Positions 35,635 to 45,918 of a stretch of 48,894 nt of DNA are shown here, piece after piece. The DNA lies in the NCBI GenBank assembly GCA_025359965.1, contig JANYDC010000033.1, positions 1-48,894 on the forward strand, given 5' to 3'. Origin of the DNA: Pedosphaera sp. Lineage in GTDB: Bacteria > Verrucomicrobiota > Verrucomicrobiia > Limisphaerales > SXQI01. Position 1 is the stretch's first letter. Every line of letters starts with the position of its first letter. A program made the position numbers and the translations under genes. The notes beneath the pieces were generated by a model, which was given only the letters and a program-made list of their open reading frames with translations, had not been told where the DNA came from and did no database searches.

Positions 35635-35694
35635 GCCGCTTTCATAAGCGACACCGCGCAAACCGACAAAGGTTATTGTTGGGAAGAAGCCGCT

Positions 35695-36054
35695 TCAATG
35701 CGAAGAGGGACGCTGCCTCGTGACTTCGACCGAAACATAACGAGCTTCCGGCATTATAAATTTCTTTATTTTCACGGAGACTTCAAAGGCGTGGAACTCG
35801 GTGAGAATCATCTTTGCCATGTCTACGGCGAGCTTCTCAATCAATTTCCATTCGTGTCCGGCGCCGAAGTGCAATAAACGCTGAGTCACCGCAAAATAAT
35901 CAATCGTCAGCGCCAATTCATCGCTTTCGGCAGCGGCGGCGAAGTCTGACTTAATTTCCACCGTGATTAGCAGTGGCTGTAATTTGGCTCGTTCCTCATC
36001 GGGAACTCCAACACGGTAGTTGACCGAAAGATCGCTGATGGTGATGCGGTCCAT
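35695..36054 (-). CDS. folB: Dihydroneopterin aldolase
   Basis: 119-aa T-fold enzyme that cleaves 7,8-dihydroneopterin to 6-hydroxymethyl-dihydropterin and glycolaldehyde in folate synthesis. Family features: ITISDLSVNYRVGVPDEERAKLQPLLI with the pterin-binding Glu region, TIDYFAVTQRLLHF, and the catalytic Lys in KIKKFIMPEARYVSVEVTR. Length is normal. Its ATG overlaps the stop codon of the HAD-Nudix gene by one base (TAATG at 36052-36056), so the two are translationally coupled. Epimerase FolX is a close relative and cannot be fully excluded. Confidence 0.88.
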   Translation of the reverse strand: MDRITISDLSVNYRVGVPDEERAKLQPLLITVEIKSDFAAAAESDELALTIDYFAVTQRLLHFGAGHEWKLIEKLAVDMAKMILTEFHAFEVSVKIKKFIMPEARYVSVEVTRQRPSSH

Positions 36055-37133
36055 TAGAATGTAGTCTTGGCCAGAACGTATTGGATAAGCGTTCGGGTCG
36101 GTTGATTCAGAGGCATGTTGAGCGCTTCACGGAGCCCCACCCAGCGGCTGACTTGAGCCTCGTGATTAAGGGTGACCTCGCTGGCTCCCTCAACCCGGCA
36201 CGTATAGTTCAAAAGGAGAAAATGAGCCTCGTGGTAAAACTCTTTCGAGGAAATGCAATCCTGCACCATTTCGAATTCGATTCCGGTTATCCTTAACTGG
36301 GTCTCCTCCAATATTTCGCGGCGCAATGCGTCAACCGAGGTCTCCCCATATTTAATTTTGCCGCCGGGAATCCCCCACATATTGGACCATTTGTGAGTCT
36401 GAATCATTAGCACGTGGCCTTGATCATTACGGATGAGGGCACCCACAGTGGACATGGGAAAACGTTCTTTGGCGTGAGGCCGGACCTCGTGAAGCCTGTG
36501 GAGATCCCACTCATAGGCTTCAAGCTCCCTTCTCAACTCACTGAGATGCTCGACGAGCAAATCCGGCTTGGCCTGTCGCAATTGGGCCAAAGTGTTATAG
36601 CCTGTCAGCACTCCGCAAGAAAAAACACCTCCCACACGAGCGGTCTCGATGTCGTGCTCCATGTCGCCGATGAAAAGGGTTTCATCAGCCTTAAGCTTGT
36701 TTTCTTCGAGTATGGCCCTGATTTTGAGGCGTTTGTCCAAAATCTCTATGTACGGGCGGTCAATGAATGAAGCCAAACCGGTGGACTTGGATTGAGCCTC
36801 GTAGTGATCTCGATGGATCGTGCTGAGAAGGAACGTGCGGATACCCCGATCACGGCAAACTTGTAAGAATTCCCGGGCGTGAGGCAGTGCAAGAACGTCA
36901 TCCTGAGCGGCCTTAAAGTGCTCATGATACCAGACCTCAAGTTGAGGCATGGGGGTCGAAGGCGTGAAACGATCGTAGAAATTTTTGAATGGAAGAGAGA
37001 ATTCCTGACGAAAAGTCTCCAATGACATCGCTTCGATGCCGGCAAGTCGAAACACATGATTGGTGGCACGCCAAACGGCGGGCAGATCATCAACCAAGGT
37101 ACCGGACCAATCGAAGAGAATGTTACGTATCAT
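36054..37133 (-). CDS. HAD phosphatase-Nudix hydrolase fusion protein
   Basis: 359 aa with two hydrolase domains. Residues 1-205 are a HAD phosphatase: motif I FDWSGTLVDD with nucleophile Asp8 (the usual second Asp is Ser10, as in phosphonatase-like HADs that have D-x-A/S-GT), motif II LLSTIH, and motif IV FIGDMEHDIETA. Residues 226-355 are a Nudix domain: box from Gly258 to Leu280 (GGKIKYGE, then ALRREILEETQL), complete except the late Gly replaced by Gln279. Both catalytic sets appear intact. The gene overlaps folB by one base, which suggests work in pterin metabolism: removal of pyrophosphate, then phosphate, from dihydroneopterin triphosphate. That role is inference; a house-cleaning nucleotide hydrolase is the alternative. 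Confidence 0.88.
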   Translation of the reverse strand: MIRNILFDWSGTLVDDLPAVWRATNHVFRLAGIEAMSLETFRQEFSLPFKNFYDRFTPSTPMPQLEVWYHEHFKAAQDDVLALPHAREFLQVCRDRGIRTFLLSTIHRDHYEAQSKSTGLASFIDRPYIEILDKRLKIRAILEENKLKADETLFIGDMEHDIETARVGGVFSCGVLTGYNTLAQLRQAKPDLLVEHLSELRRELEAYEWDLHRLHEVRPHAKERFPMSTVGALIRNDQGHVLMIQTHKWSNMWGIPGGKIKYGETSVDALRREILEETQLRITGIEFEMVQDCISSKEFYHEAHFLLLNYTCRVEGASEVTLNHEAQVSRWVGLREALNMPLNQPTRTLIQYVLAKTTF

Positions 37134-37139
37134 GGCAGG

Positions 37140-37181
37140 AAAAGAAAAACGGCGGACAAGACTAGAGTCTCACCCGCCGTT
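37140..37181 (-). terminator. Intrinsic terminator of the gltBD operon
   Basis: On the minus strand: stem AACGGCGG (37181-37174) with CCGCCGTT (37155-37148), an 18-base loop that contains its own short dyad (GACT/AGTC), then TTTTTCTTTT. It lies about 17 bases after the gltD stop and just upstream of the HAD-Nudix start, so that gene needs its own promoter or read-through. Confidence 0.8.
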
Positions 37182-37197
37182 ACGAAATCAAGCCTGC

Positions 37198-38679
37198 TTA
37201 AGGGAGGTCGCTTGAACCCATTAGGAAGCGATCCACCTCGCGGGCAACCGCACGACCTTCGCTGAAAGCCCAAACCACCAAGCTTTGGCCGCGTCTGGCA
37301 TCGCCAGCGGCAAAGACACCTTTGACACTGGTCGTGAACTGGCCGTGCTCGGCCTTGACGTTGGAGCGTGCGTCGCGCTCGACGCCCAACTGCTCCAGCA
37401 GCGGTTGCTCGGGCCCGAGGAATCCCATGGCGAGTAGGACAAGCTGGGCAGGAAGAATCCGGTCAGAACCTTCAATTTCCTTTGGCACGAACTGCCCTTT
37501 GTCGTTTTTTGTCCACTGAATGGTAACGAGATGCACCCCTGAAAGGTTGCCACTTTCGTCAGTCATGAACTTCTTGGCCGTGGTGAGATAAACCCGGGGA
37601 TCCTCACCAAACTTGGCGGCAGCCTCCTCTTGACCGTAGTCCATTTTATAGACCTTGGGCCACTCCGGCCACGGATTGTCCTTGGCGCGCGCTTCAGGCG
37701 GGCGCGGCAAAATTTCGACTTGCACCAGACTTTTGCAGCCGTGGCGCATGGAAGTTCCCACGCAGTCGGTGCCAGTATCGCCGCCACCAATCACGATGAC
37801 GTCCTTGCCCTTGGCGGAGATGGCGACGGAATCCAATTGCTTGTCGAGCAGAGCCTTGGTGTTCCCTTGGAGGAACTCCATGGCGAAATGAACACCCTTA
37901 AGATTGCGGCCCTCAATAGGCAGATCACGGGGTTTGGTCGCACCGGTGCAAAGCACCACGGCCTCAAATTCACGGAGCAGGTTTTCCGCCGGATAATTGC
38001 GGCCAACTTCGGTGTTTGTGAGGAAAACCACGCCCTCTTTGGAAAGCAGATCGACGCGACGGTCGACCACGCTCTTGTCCAACTTCATATTGGGGATGCC
38101 ATACATCAGCAATCCGCCAATGCGATCGGCGCGCTCGAAGACCGTGACATTATGGCCCGCTTTGTTGAGTTGTGCCGCTGCGGAAAGTCCGGCAGGGCCT
38201 GAACCAATGACAGCCACTTTTTTGCCGGTGCGCCGAGTGGGAGGTTCTGGTTTGATCCAACCTTCATCCCAACCCTTATCGGCGATTGAGACTTCAATGT
38301 TCTTAATGGTGACAGGAGGATTATTAATGCCCAGGACGCAGGAGCCTTCGCACGGGGCCGGACAAACCCGCCCGGTAAAATCGGGGAAATTATTAGTCTT
38401 GTGCAGGCGTTGCAGCGCCTCACGCCACAATCCCCGATACACGAGATCATTCCACTCGGGGATCAGGTTGTTAATGGGGCAGCCGGAGGCCATCCCACTG
38501 ATCAGATTGCCAGTGTGGCAAAATGGTACTCCGCAATCCATGCAGCGGGCTGACTGATCCCGCAGCTTTGTGTCATCCATGTGCTCATGGAATTCGTTCC
38601 AATCCTTGATGCGGGCGATGGAGCTGCGGTCCAACGGCAACTCGCGCAGGTAATCTATGAAGCCTGTGGGTTTACCCAT
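37198..38679 (-). CDS. gltD: Glutamate synthase (NADPH) small subunit
   Basis: 493 aa. The beta subunit takes electrons from NAD(P)H through FAD and iron-sulfur centres to the large subunit. The N-terminal ferredoxin-like part has the Cys sets [13 protein letters not shown] and [14 protein letters not shown], and [10 protein letters not shown]. Two Rossmann motifs follow: [15 protein letters not shown] for FAD (about 155) and [15 protein letters not shown] for NADPH (about 295). The C-terminal FAD-binding ending [22 protein letters not shown] is complete. The gene starts 42 bases after gltB and is followed by a terminator. Confidence 0.97.
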   Translation of the reverse strand: MGKPTGFIDYLRELPLDRSSIARIKDWNEFHEHMDDTKLRDQSARCMDCGVPFCHTGNLISGMASGCPINNLIPEWNDLVYRGLWREALQRLHKTNNFPDFTGRVCPAPCEGSCVLGINNPPVTIKNIEVSIADKGWDEGWIKPEPPTRRTGKKVAVIGSGPAGLSAAAQLNKAGHNVTVFERADRIGGLLMYGIPNMKLDKSVVDRRVDLLSKEGVVFLTNTEVGRNYPAENLLREFEAVVLCTGATKPRDLPIEGRNLKGVHFAMEFLQGNTKALLDKQLDSVAISAKGKDVIVIGGGDTGTDCVGTSMRHGCKSLVQVEILPRPPEARAKDNPWPEWPKVYKMDYGQEEAAAKFGEDPRVYLTTAKKFMTDESGNLSGVHLVTIQWTKNDKGQFVPKEIEGSDRILPAQLVLLAMGFLGPEQPLLEQLGVERDARSNVKAEHGQFTTSVKGVFAAGDARRGQSLVVWAFSEGRAVAREVDRFLMGSSDLP

Positions 38680-38721
38680 GTCTATTTACGATAAAGAGTT
38701 TTGATCAGTTTGTTTACCGGC

Positions 38722-41700
38722 TTAACCGCCTCCGACACGTGCCGCGTCGCGTGCGTTTTCCTCAAATGCCGCCATCACAGCGTCCTCGCCGCTCAGACCT
38801 GAAGCGGTTGCTTTCTTCAAGGCTTCCAACACGCGTTTGTAATCCTTGGGCATGACTTTGACAAATTTTGGCACCATATCGCTCCAGAGATTAATAATAT
38901 TGGAGGCCAGGGCGCTTCCTGTCAGTTGTGCGTGTTTTTGAATGAGGCGTTTCACGTCCTCAATCTCTTCAGGATCACTGAGGCGCTCCAAAGCCACCAT
39001 TTGCATGTTGCACTTCGGGGCAAAATCATTTTTCAGATCAAGGATGTACGCTATACCGCCGGACATGCCTGCCGCAAAATTACGCCCGGTCGAACCAAGC
39101 ACCACCACAGTGCCGCCTGTCATGTACTCGCAACCGTGATCACCCACGGATTCAACCACTGTGCGGACACCAGAGTTGCGCACGCAGAATCGTTCACCAG
39201 CCATACCGCGGAAGAAAGCCTCACCGCTGGTCGCGCCATAGAGCGCAACATTGCCGATGATCATGTTTTCCTCAGGAAGGAAGGTTGAGGTCCTGGGCGG
39301 ATAAATCACGATACGCCCGCCGCTTAGGCCTTTGCCGACATAATCGTTGGCATCGCCTTCCAAAGTCAGAGTAATTCCCCTCGGCACGAAAGCCCCCAGA
39401 CTCTGACCTGCGGATCCCTTAAAATTGAGCTGGATGGTTCCATCAGGAAGACCAGCTGCTCCGTATTTGCGGGTAACTTCGCTGCCCAGAATCGTGCCGA
39501 CCACGCGGTTGACATTCCTGATCGGGATATCAGCGACCACTTTTTCCCCACGTTCCAACGCTGGAGCGCAAACTTTGAGCAACGTAGTGTTGTCGAGGGC
39601 AGTATCAAGGCCGTGATCCTGCGTCTCGGTCGCAAAACGCCCCACCTCAGGGCCGACTTTGGGCGAGAACAGAATCTTGGAATAATCCAATCCCCGTGCT
39701 TTCCAGTGATCCACGGCTTTGCGCGCCTCCAGACAGTCCACACGACCCACCATTTCGTTGATGCCGCGAAAGCCCATCTGAGCCATAAGCTCGCGGACTT
39801 CCATGGCGATAAAGCGCATGAAATTTACGGCGTGAGCGGGATCTCCCGTGAAATTCTTCCTCAGTTTGGGATCCTGAGTGGCCACGCCCACGGGACAGGT
39901 GTTGAGATGGCAGACCCTCATCATGATGCACCCAAGGGAAACCAGAGGCGCAGTGGCAAAACCAAATTCCTCGGCTCCAAGCAGGGCCGCCACTATGACA
40001 TCGCGACCGGTCTTCAATTGGCCGTCCGTCTCCACACGGATTCTGCTGCGCAGATTGTTCAGGACCAAAGTCTGGTGAGTTTCGGCCAGCCCAAGTTCCC
40101 ACGGAATGCCCGCGTGCTTGATGCTGGTCATGGGAGAGGCACCCGTGCCGCCGTCGTATCCGCTGATCAGCACGACATCTGCATGAGCCTTGGCCACACC
40201 CGCAGCCACCGTCCCGACCCCAACCTCGGCCACAAGCTTCACGCTGATACGAGCGCGAGTGTTCGAATTTTTCAGGTCATGAATGAGCTCGGCAAGATCT
40301 TCAATCGAGTAGATGTCGTGGTGGGGCGGAGGCGAAATCAATCCCACACCCGGGGTGGAAAGCCGCACTTTGGCAATCGATGGAAACACCTTTGCGCCAG
40401 GCAGTTGACCACCTTCACCCGGCTTGGCTCCCTGAGCCATTTTGATCTGGATTTCGCGGGCGCTCACCAAGTACTGACTGGTGACTCCGAAGCGACCCGA
40501 GGCAACCTGCTTAATCGCACTATTTTTAGAATCGCCGTTCGCCTCCAGGATGTAGCGGGCCGGATCTTCGCCGCCTTCACCCGTGTTGCTCTTTCCGCCG
40601 ATGCGATTCATGGCAATCGCAACAGCTTCATGGGCCTCGCTGCTGATGGAACCGTAAGACATCGCTCCCGATTTGAAGCGCGAAATGATCGAATCTATGG
40701 ACTCCACTTCTTCGATTGGAACAGGCGCGCCCAAGGGCTTTAACTCAAGCAATCCGCGCAGGGTACAAAGTTTGCGGGTCTGATCGTTAACCAGCGCGGA
40801 ATATTCCTTGAAAGCGGTGTAATTGGTATTGCGGACGGCACTTTGCAATTTATGCACCGTCTGCGGACTGAAGAGGTGAACCTCACCATCCCGGCGCCAT
40901 TGATACTGGCCTCCGACGTCCAATGTGTGGGTCTCCTGCGGGCGAGCAAGAAAAGCATGATGATGGCGCATCAATATCTCTTGGGCGATGACATCCATGC
41001 CGATGCCCTCGACACGGGAGGGGGTCCAACTGAAGTACCGGTCAATCACAGACTTTTTGAGCCCAATGGCCTCAAAAATCTGCGCGCCACGGTAGCTCTG
41101 GATGGTTGATATCCCCATCTTGGAAATTACCTTAACGACACCTTTGACCGCTGCTTTGACAAAATTCTTGCAGGCTTCCTTGTGCTTGATGTCAGTCAGG
41201 AGGCCTTCGCGGATCATGTCGTCCAAAGTCTCGAAAGCGAGATAAGGATTGATCGCTCCCACTCCGTAGCCAATAAGCAGGCTGAAATGATGCACCTCGC
41301 GGGGCTCACCCGACTCGAGCACCAAACCAACGCGAGTCCGCGTGCCCTCGCGAATCAGATGATGGTGAAGCCCCGAAACGGCAAGCAATGATGGAATCGG
41401 AGCCATGGTGGCATCCACACCACGGTCAGAAAGAATTAGGATGTTGGCACCGTCGTTGATCGCTGTTGAGGCTTCAATGAAGAGCTTCTCGACAGCGGCC
41501 TCCAAACCGTTTGCACCATCAGCAGCCTTGAAGAGGATAGGAAGAGTCACCGACTTGAAGCCGGGAATATCAATATGACGGAGCTTCGCCAATTCTTCGT
41601 TGGTAAGAACCGGATTCTTGAGCTCGATCAAACGACAACTCTCAGGAACCGGGTCGAGCAGGTTGCGCTCGGAACCAATGGTAGTGACAGCCGAAGTGAC

Positions 41701-43359
41701 AATTTCCTCGCGGATACAGTCAATCGGAGGATTGGTTACCTGAGCAAACAACTGTTTGAAATAGTTGAACAGCGACTGCGGCTGGTCGGACAATACAGCC
41801 AATGGAGTGTCTGTGCCCATCGAACCGATGGCTTCCACGCCGGTCTTGGCCATAGGAACCATCAGGATGCGCAGATCCTCGAAAGTATAGCCAAAGGCCA
41901 ACTGCCGCTTCATGACCGTTTCATGGCTGGGCTCAGGCAGATGCTGGACTTCAGGCACTTTGTCCAGATCAAGAAGGTATTTATTGAGCCATTCGCGATA
42001 AGGATGCTCCTTAACGATGGATGCCTTGATCTCTTCATCGGAGACAATGCGGCCCAGCTTGGTATCCACCAAGAACATGCGGCCCGGCTGCAAACGACCT
42101 TTGTGGAGAATGCGGTCCGGAGCGATGTCGAGCACGCCCACTTCAGAAGCCATGACTACGAGATCATCCTTCGTCACATAGTAACGAGAAGGACGCAAGC
42201 CGTTGCGATCCAGAGTGGCACCAATCATGATCCCATCAGTAAAGGCAACCGAAGCTGGCCCGTCCCACGGTTCCATCAGGCAGCTGTGGTACTCGTAAAA
42301 CGCTTTGCGCTCCGGACTCATCGACTCGTGGTTGGCCCACGGTTCGGGAATCATCATCATGACCGCGTGCGGCAATTGACGACCGGACAGAACAAGCAGC
42401 TCCAAACAGTTATCGAACATGGCAGAGTCACTGCCATCGGTCTCGATCACCGGAATCAGCTTCTTGATGTCGGCTCCGAAAAGCTCGGATTCGAACATCG
42501 CCTCACGGGCGCGCATCCAATTGACGTTGCCACGAAGGGTGTTGATCTCGCCGTTGTGGGCGATATAGCGGTAAGGATGCGAGCGCTCCCAACTGGGGAA
42601 CGTGTTGGTGCTGAAACGGGAATGGACCAAGGCCAAGCCTGATTCAACGAGTGGATCAGCCAAATCGCCGAAAAATTCGTCCACTTGCTCCGGCAGAAGC
42701 ATGCCCTTATAGATCAGAGTCTTGTAGGAGAGGCTCGGGATGTAGAAGAGCGGCCCACCCTGATAGGCACCCCCACGGCGGATTTGATGTGTCGCCACGG
42801 CACGAATGACATATAGCTTCCTCTCGAAAGCCATGTCGTCAGTGATACTCGGGCTGCGACCAATGAAAATTTGGCGGACAACAGGCTCGGCCCCGCGAGC
42901 GGTGGCACCGAGGGTCGCATTGCGGGTGGGAACAGTGCGCCAGCCAAGGAAAGTCTGCCCCTCGGCAACAACTATGGACTCAAATGCCTTTTCGCAGGCA
43001 GCGCGCTCAGCGGCATCGGGTGGCAAATAAACCATGCCCACGCCGTAATGACCGGCTTCGGGAAGGGTGAAACCAAGTTGTGCGCATTCACGGGCAAGGA
43101 ACCGGTGGGGCACCTGCATTAAAATACCCGCGCCGTCACCTGTGTTGATCTCGCAACCACACGCTCCGCGATGACGAAGGTTCACCAAGATGGTGAGCGC
43201 CTGACGAACGATCTCGTGGGATTTAACGCCTTTGAGGTTGGCAACAAAGCCAACACCACAGGCGTCATGTTCGAAAGCAGGATCGTACAGCCCCTGTTTC
43301 TGGGGCGCACCATGCTTTTTATTTTTCTCAGTGCTCGTCACAGCGAAGTCGGTCTTCAT
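38722..43359 (-). CDS. gltB: Glutamate synthase large subunit
   Basis: 1545 aa, the usual size. It makes two glutamates from glutamine and 2-oxoglutarate. Order: a propeptide of 33 residues, then the nucleophile Cys34 (HDACGVGF) of the class II glutaminase domain, which must be exposed by processing; the central domain; the FMN/2-oxoglutarate synthase barrel ([22 protein letters not shown], then PGEGGQLPG and the [19 protein letters not shown] stretch); the 3Fe-4S Cys set [18 protein letters not shown]; and the GXGXG C-terminal helix ([18 protein letters not shown]). ATG 43359 has no clear Shine-Dalgarno motif. First gene of the gltBD operon. Confidence 0.97.
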   Translation of the reverse strand: MKTDFAVTSTEKNKKHGAPQKQGLYDPAFEHDACGVGFVANLKGVKSHEIVRQALTILVNLRHRGACGCEINTGDGAGILMQVPHRFLARECAQLGFTLPEAGHYGVGMVYLPPDAAERAACEKAFESIVVAEGQTFLGWRTVPTRNATLGATARGAEPVVRQIFIGRSPSITDDMAFERKLYVIRAVATHQIRRGGAYQGGPLFYIPSLSYKTLIYKGMLLPEQVDEFFGDLADPLVESGLALVHSRFSTNTFPSWERSHPYRYIAHNGEINTLRGNVNWMRAREAMFESELFGADIKKLIPVIETDGSDSAMFDNCLELLVLSGRQLPHAVMMMIPEPWANHESMSPERKAFYEYHSCLMEPWDGPASVAFTDGIMIGATLDRNGLRPSRYYVTKDDLVVMASEVGVLDIAPDRILHKGRLQPGRMFLVDTKLGRIVSDEEIKASIVKEHPYREWLNKYLLDLDKVPEVQHLPEPSHETVMKRQLAFGYTFEDLRILMVPMAKTGVEAIGSMGTDTPLAVLSDQPQSLFNYFKQLFAQVTNPPIDCIREEIVTSAVTTIGSERNLLDPVPESCRLIELKNPVLTNEELAKLRHIDIPGFKSVTLPILFKAADGANGLEAAVEKLFIEASTAINDGANILILSDRGVDATMAPIPSLLAVSGLHHHLIREGTRTRVGLVLESGEPREVHHFSLLIGYGVGAINPYLAFETLDDMIREGLLTDIKHKEACKNFVKAAVKGVVKVISKMGISTIQSYRGAQIFEAIGLKKSVIDRYFSWTPSRVEGIGMDVIAQEILMRHHHAFLARPQETHTLDVGGQYQWRRDGEVHLFSPQTVHKLQSAVRNTNYTAFKEYSALVNDQTRKLCTLRGLLELKPLGAPVPIEEVESIDSIISRFKSGAMSYGSISSEAHEAVAIAMNRIGGKSNTGEGGEDPARYILEANGDSKNSAIKQVASGRFGVTSQYLVSAREIQIKMAQGAKPGEGGQLPGAKVFPSIAKVRLSTPGVGLISPPPHHDIYSIEDLAELIHDLKNSNTRARISVKLVAEVGVGTVAAGVAKAHADVVLISGYDGGTGASPMTSIKHAGIPWELGLAETHQTLVLNNLRSRIRVETDGQLKTGRDVIVAALLGAEEFGFATAPLVSLGCIMMRVCHLNTCPVGVATQDPKLRKNFTGDPAHAVNFMRFIAMEVRELMAQMGFRGINEMVGRVDCLEARKAVDHWKARGLDYSKILFSPKVGPEVGRFATETQDHGLDTALDNTTLLKVCAPALERGEKVVADIPIRNVNRVVGTILGSEVTRKYGAAGLPDGTIQLNFKGSAGQSLGAFVPRGITLTLEGDANDYVGKGLSGGRIVIYPPRTSTFLPEENMIIGNVALYGATSGEAFFRGMAGERFCVRNSGVRTVVESVGDHGCEYMTGGTVVVLGSTGRNFAAGMSGGIAYILDLKNDFAPKCNMQMVALERLSDPEEIEDVKRLIQKHAQLTGSALASNIINLWSDMVPKFVKVMPKDYKRVLEALKKATASGLSGEDAVMAAFEENARDAARVGGG

Positions 43360-43597
43360 TTACTCGTCGGTCAGATGTAAGATCAAAAAAGTTTGATTTC
43401 AATACCTTTTTGGGCTCAACGCGCATTTTTGTGACAAATGGAGCGGACTATTGATTTTACTGGGCTCCTAATCAGTCCCGCGCGCCGGGCCGGATGGTCT
43501 CACAGGCCATCCACGACTGACAGTGACATACCCTTATTCGCCGCGCAAACATTGACTTGCCCTTTTTCACTGATTAACTTTGACGCCATTGAAAACC
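43360..43597. other. Divergent intergenic region between gltB and the zinc-ribbon gene, with two hairpins
   Basis: Holds two hairpin-forming repeats: GGACT(att)GATT with AATCAGTCC (43445-43478) and GGATGGTC with GGCCATCC (43492-43512, 5-base loop, one wobble pair). They are about 80 to 150 bases upstream of gltB and could lie in its leader or in a promoter/operator. I find no convincing sigma-70 or sigma-54 promoter on either strand and no riboswitch I recognise. Confidence 0.4.
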
Positions 43598-44326
43598 ATG
43601 CTTCCCGTCATTGAAAAACTTCTTGTCCTGCAAGATCGCGATCTGCGGCTTCAGCGCACGAAACAAGAACTGGAAAATATTGCCCCGGAGAGGACGATGC
43701 TGGATCAAAAAGGAAAGGCCGGCCAGAGTGGCCTGGAGGCCGCCAAGCTGAAGAGCCGCGAGATCGAGGCTGAACGCAAGCGTTTGGAACTTGAGGTCAT
43801 CGCCAAAAAACAGCAGATTGACAAGTATTCCATCCAGCAATTCCAGACCAAGAAAAACGAGGAATACCAGGCTCTCGCCCACGAAATCATTGGTTGTAAA
43901 AAGGCCATTGAGCAACTGGATGATCAGCAGCTAGCCCAAATGGAAGCAGCCGAAGTGGCCGCCAAGGAACAGCAGTCCGCAGCCAAGACAGCCGCCGAAA
44001 TCCAAGCCATTGCCGTTGAACAGATGAAGGCACTGGCAGACCGCGAGATCAGGCTAACGAAGCAGACCACGGAATTGGAGCAAGGTTACACCGAACTTGA
44101 GGCCGCGATTGAGCCGGATGTGCTATCCCGCTATTTGCGGCTTCGCAAAAACAAAGGCGGCAGCGCCGTGGTGGGGATCGAACACGGTGTTTGCGGGGGG
44201 TGCCACATGAAACTGCCCCAACAGGTCATCAATTCGTGCAGAGCCCAGGCGGAACTCGTAACCTGTTCCAATTGCAGTCGAATTGTATATTACACCCGGG
44301 AGATGGATTTGGCCGTGATGGATTAG
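43598..44326 (+). CDS. CT398-like coiled-coil protein with C4 zinc ribbon (DUF164)
   Basis: 242 aa from ATG 43598; TTG codons at 43580 and 43589 are in frame but less likely. Residues 1-175 are a long antiparallel coiled coil rich in Glu, Lys, Gln and Ala. The C-terminus is a zinc ribbon with two knuckles: CGGCHMKLP and CSNCSRIVYY. This is the bacterial family that includes chlamydial CT398. Structures show a hairpin coiled coil with the ribbon at one end; a chaperone- or flagellar/secretion-linked role has been proposed, and the exact function is open. In several phyla it lies next to rnpB; here rnpB is 4.4 kb downstream on the same strand. Confidence 0.88.
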   Translation: MLPVIEKLLVLQDRDLRLQRTKQELENIAPERTMLDQKGKAGQSGLEAAKLKSREIEAERKRLELEVIAKKQQIDKYSIQQFQTKKNEEYQALAHEIIGCKKAIEQLDDQQLAQMEAAEVAAKEQQSAAKTAAEIQAIAVEQMKALADREIRLTKQTTELEQGYTELEAAIEPDVLSRYLRLRKNKGGSAVVGIEHGVCGGCHMKLPQQVINSCRAQAELVTCSNCSRIVYYTREMDLAVMD

Positions 44327-44346
44327 CACGCCCAGCGTGAACAATC

Positions 44347-44377
44347 GGGGTATCCAACTTGGATCCCCCCTTCCTTC
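44347..44377 (+). terminator. Possible terminator after the zinc-ribbon gene
   Basis: GGGGTATCC (44347-44355) pairs with GGATCCCCC (44361-44369) with one mismatch and a 5-base loop, followed by a pyrimidine run TTCCTTC rather than a pure T-run. A smaller 5-bp hairpin (CACGC/GCGTG, 44327-44339) directly follows the stop codon. Confidence 0.4.
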
Positions 44378-44519
44378 TCCCCCCATTAGGCAGAAACCGT
44401 ACTGAAATCTGAGTCGTGGCGACTACGTTTCATCCCGAACGGATGGGATCCTTGGAAACGCCGCCAATCAAACAATCACAACTAATTGAAAAAGCCGGAA
44501 ATCTAGCTATCATTTGAGG

Positions 44520-45758
44520 ATGGCTCGTTTGTGTTTTCTGGTTTGGATCGCGGCCGTTTGCTTGGCACCTTCATGGCGTGCCGAGGCCCACTATAGGAAG
44601 CCGGAGTTGGAGGAAATCCCCATTGATCGCCTCCTGACCAATTTACAAGGGCGACTTGAACTCAATCCCAACAGTTGGAACGTTCACTATCAATTGGGAC
44701 GATTGCATTCTATGGCCTACGCCAGCAATGCGAACGTATTTTTAGTGGAAAAGGAAAACGGCGACTTCTACGACATCCCATTTTCCACCCAGGTTCCGGA
44801 GGGGAGATTGGCCTCGACGAATAGGGAAGCAGAAGCCAAATCTCATCTGACCAGTGCGATCACTCACTACGCGAGGTCTTTGGCACTCATCGGTAATCCA
44901 ACAATGAAGCAGGATTCCTTCTGGAAACAATTGCCAGCCAATCTTGGGCTCGCTTGGTGCCTCGACGAATCCGGACGTAGAGAGGAAGCCATCAGTGCCT
45001 ACCGCAAGACTCTGAAGCTAGCTTTGATATATGAGGTGGGGAGAGATTATCAAAAAATGGAGTGGATCAAGGAGAATTACGATGCGCCCGGGACGAGAGC
45101 CACGCCAGTTCGTACAAACTGGCCCGGCGATATGGTGACTAGGCAATTCAATGAGGAATCCATACGATATCTGCTGAAATTGCTTGATCCAGTAAAGGAC
45201 GCCTCAGAAATTGCAAGCCTGAACAAGGCTCAAGTCACTTTAGATTCGTTGATGCGCGGATACACTCCCATTATAATTCCGCTCACCCACCAGAATCGGT
45301 TGTCGGACTTAGTCTCCACAAACACCGTGGTCCCCTTCGACCTTGACGGAAGCGGGATTCAACGACGCTGGGGATGGATCACCCCCAAAGCGGCCTGGCT
45401 CGTAAGTGATCCGCACCGAACGGGACAGATCACCTCGGGGCTTCAATTGTTTGGCAATGTGACTTTTTGGATTTTCTGGCGTGATGGTTATGAGGCACTT
45501 GCCTCCCTCGACAACAATAATGACGGGGTGTTGAAAGGCTCGGAGCTGGAGGGGTTGGCGCTTTGGCAGGATGTTAATTCGAATGGCGTGAGCGAGCCGG
45601 GGGAAGTCTGGTCGCTAGTTGAATTCGGAATCACCGCACTGCGGTGCCGTTCGCAGATCGAAAGCGCACAAGGTCCATGGCATCCCCAAGGCGTGGAATT
45701 CGACGATGGCCGAACAGCGCCGACGTATGATTGGATTTCCCCGGAAACAGCCAGATGA
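44520..45758 (+). CDS. Secreted protein with TPR-like repeats and an EF-hand-like calcium loop
   Basis: 412 aa from ATG 44520 (TTG 44514 would add 2 residues). Signal peptide 1-24 (LAPSWRAEAH). Residues 35-175 contain TPR-like helical pairs (LQGRLELNPNSWNVHYQLGRLH, then LGLAWCLDESGRREEAISAYRKTLKLA). After a linker, residues about 270-395 form a beta-rich domain with FDLDGSGIQRRWGW and the loop LDNNNDGVLKGSELEG plus DVNSNGVSEPGEV, which look like paired EF-hand/dockerin-type calcium sites. Such FDLDG...DNNNDG modules occur in secreted bacterial proteins. Function unknown; binding or scaffolding at the cell surface is plausible. Confidence 0.8.
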   Translation: MARLCFLVWIAAVCLAPSWRAEAHYRKPELEEIPIDRLLTNLQGRLELNPNSWNVHYQLGRLHSMAYASNANVFLVEKENGDFYDIPFSTQVPEGRLASTNREAEAKSHLTSAITHYARSLALIGNPTMKQDSFWKQLPANLGLAWCLDESGRREEAISAYRKTLKLALIYEVGRDYQKMEWIKENYDAPGTRATPVRTNWPGDMVTRQFNEESIRYLLKLLDPVKDASEIASLNKAQVTLDSLMRGYTPIIIPLTHQNRLSDLVSTNTVVPFDLDGSGIQRRWGWITPKAAWLVSDPHRTGQITSGLQLFGNVTFWIFWRDGYEALASLDNNNDGVLKGSELEGLALWQDVNSNGVSEPGEVWSLVEFGITALRCRSQIESAQGPWHPQGVEFDDGRTAPTYDWISPETAR

Positions 45759-45918
45759 TGAACGATGCCTATTTTCAGCTGCCTTATGGAAGCATCGGAC
45801 GACGAGTGCCGAGAGTAGCTCCTCTTTAATATCTTGCAGGATGCAGTACTGATTCACATTCCAATCTTCACACTCTCCCGCTTTACAAGACGCGTGTCGC
45901 AACCTCACATTACTCGGC

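Noticed and set aside
39613-42642. Long plus-strand open frames (376 aa at 39613-40743 and 355 aa at 41575-42642)
   Set aside because: They lie wholly antisense to gltB, follow its codon phase, contain no recognisable domain and have the composition of a shadow frame.
43421-43437. Sigma-54-like TGTCAC...TGC on the minus strand ahead of gltB
   Set aside because: The spacing between the two halves is one base short and the invariant GG is GT, so it does not qualify.
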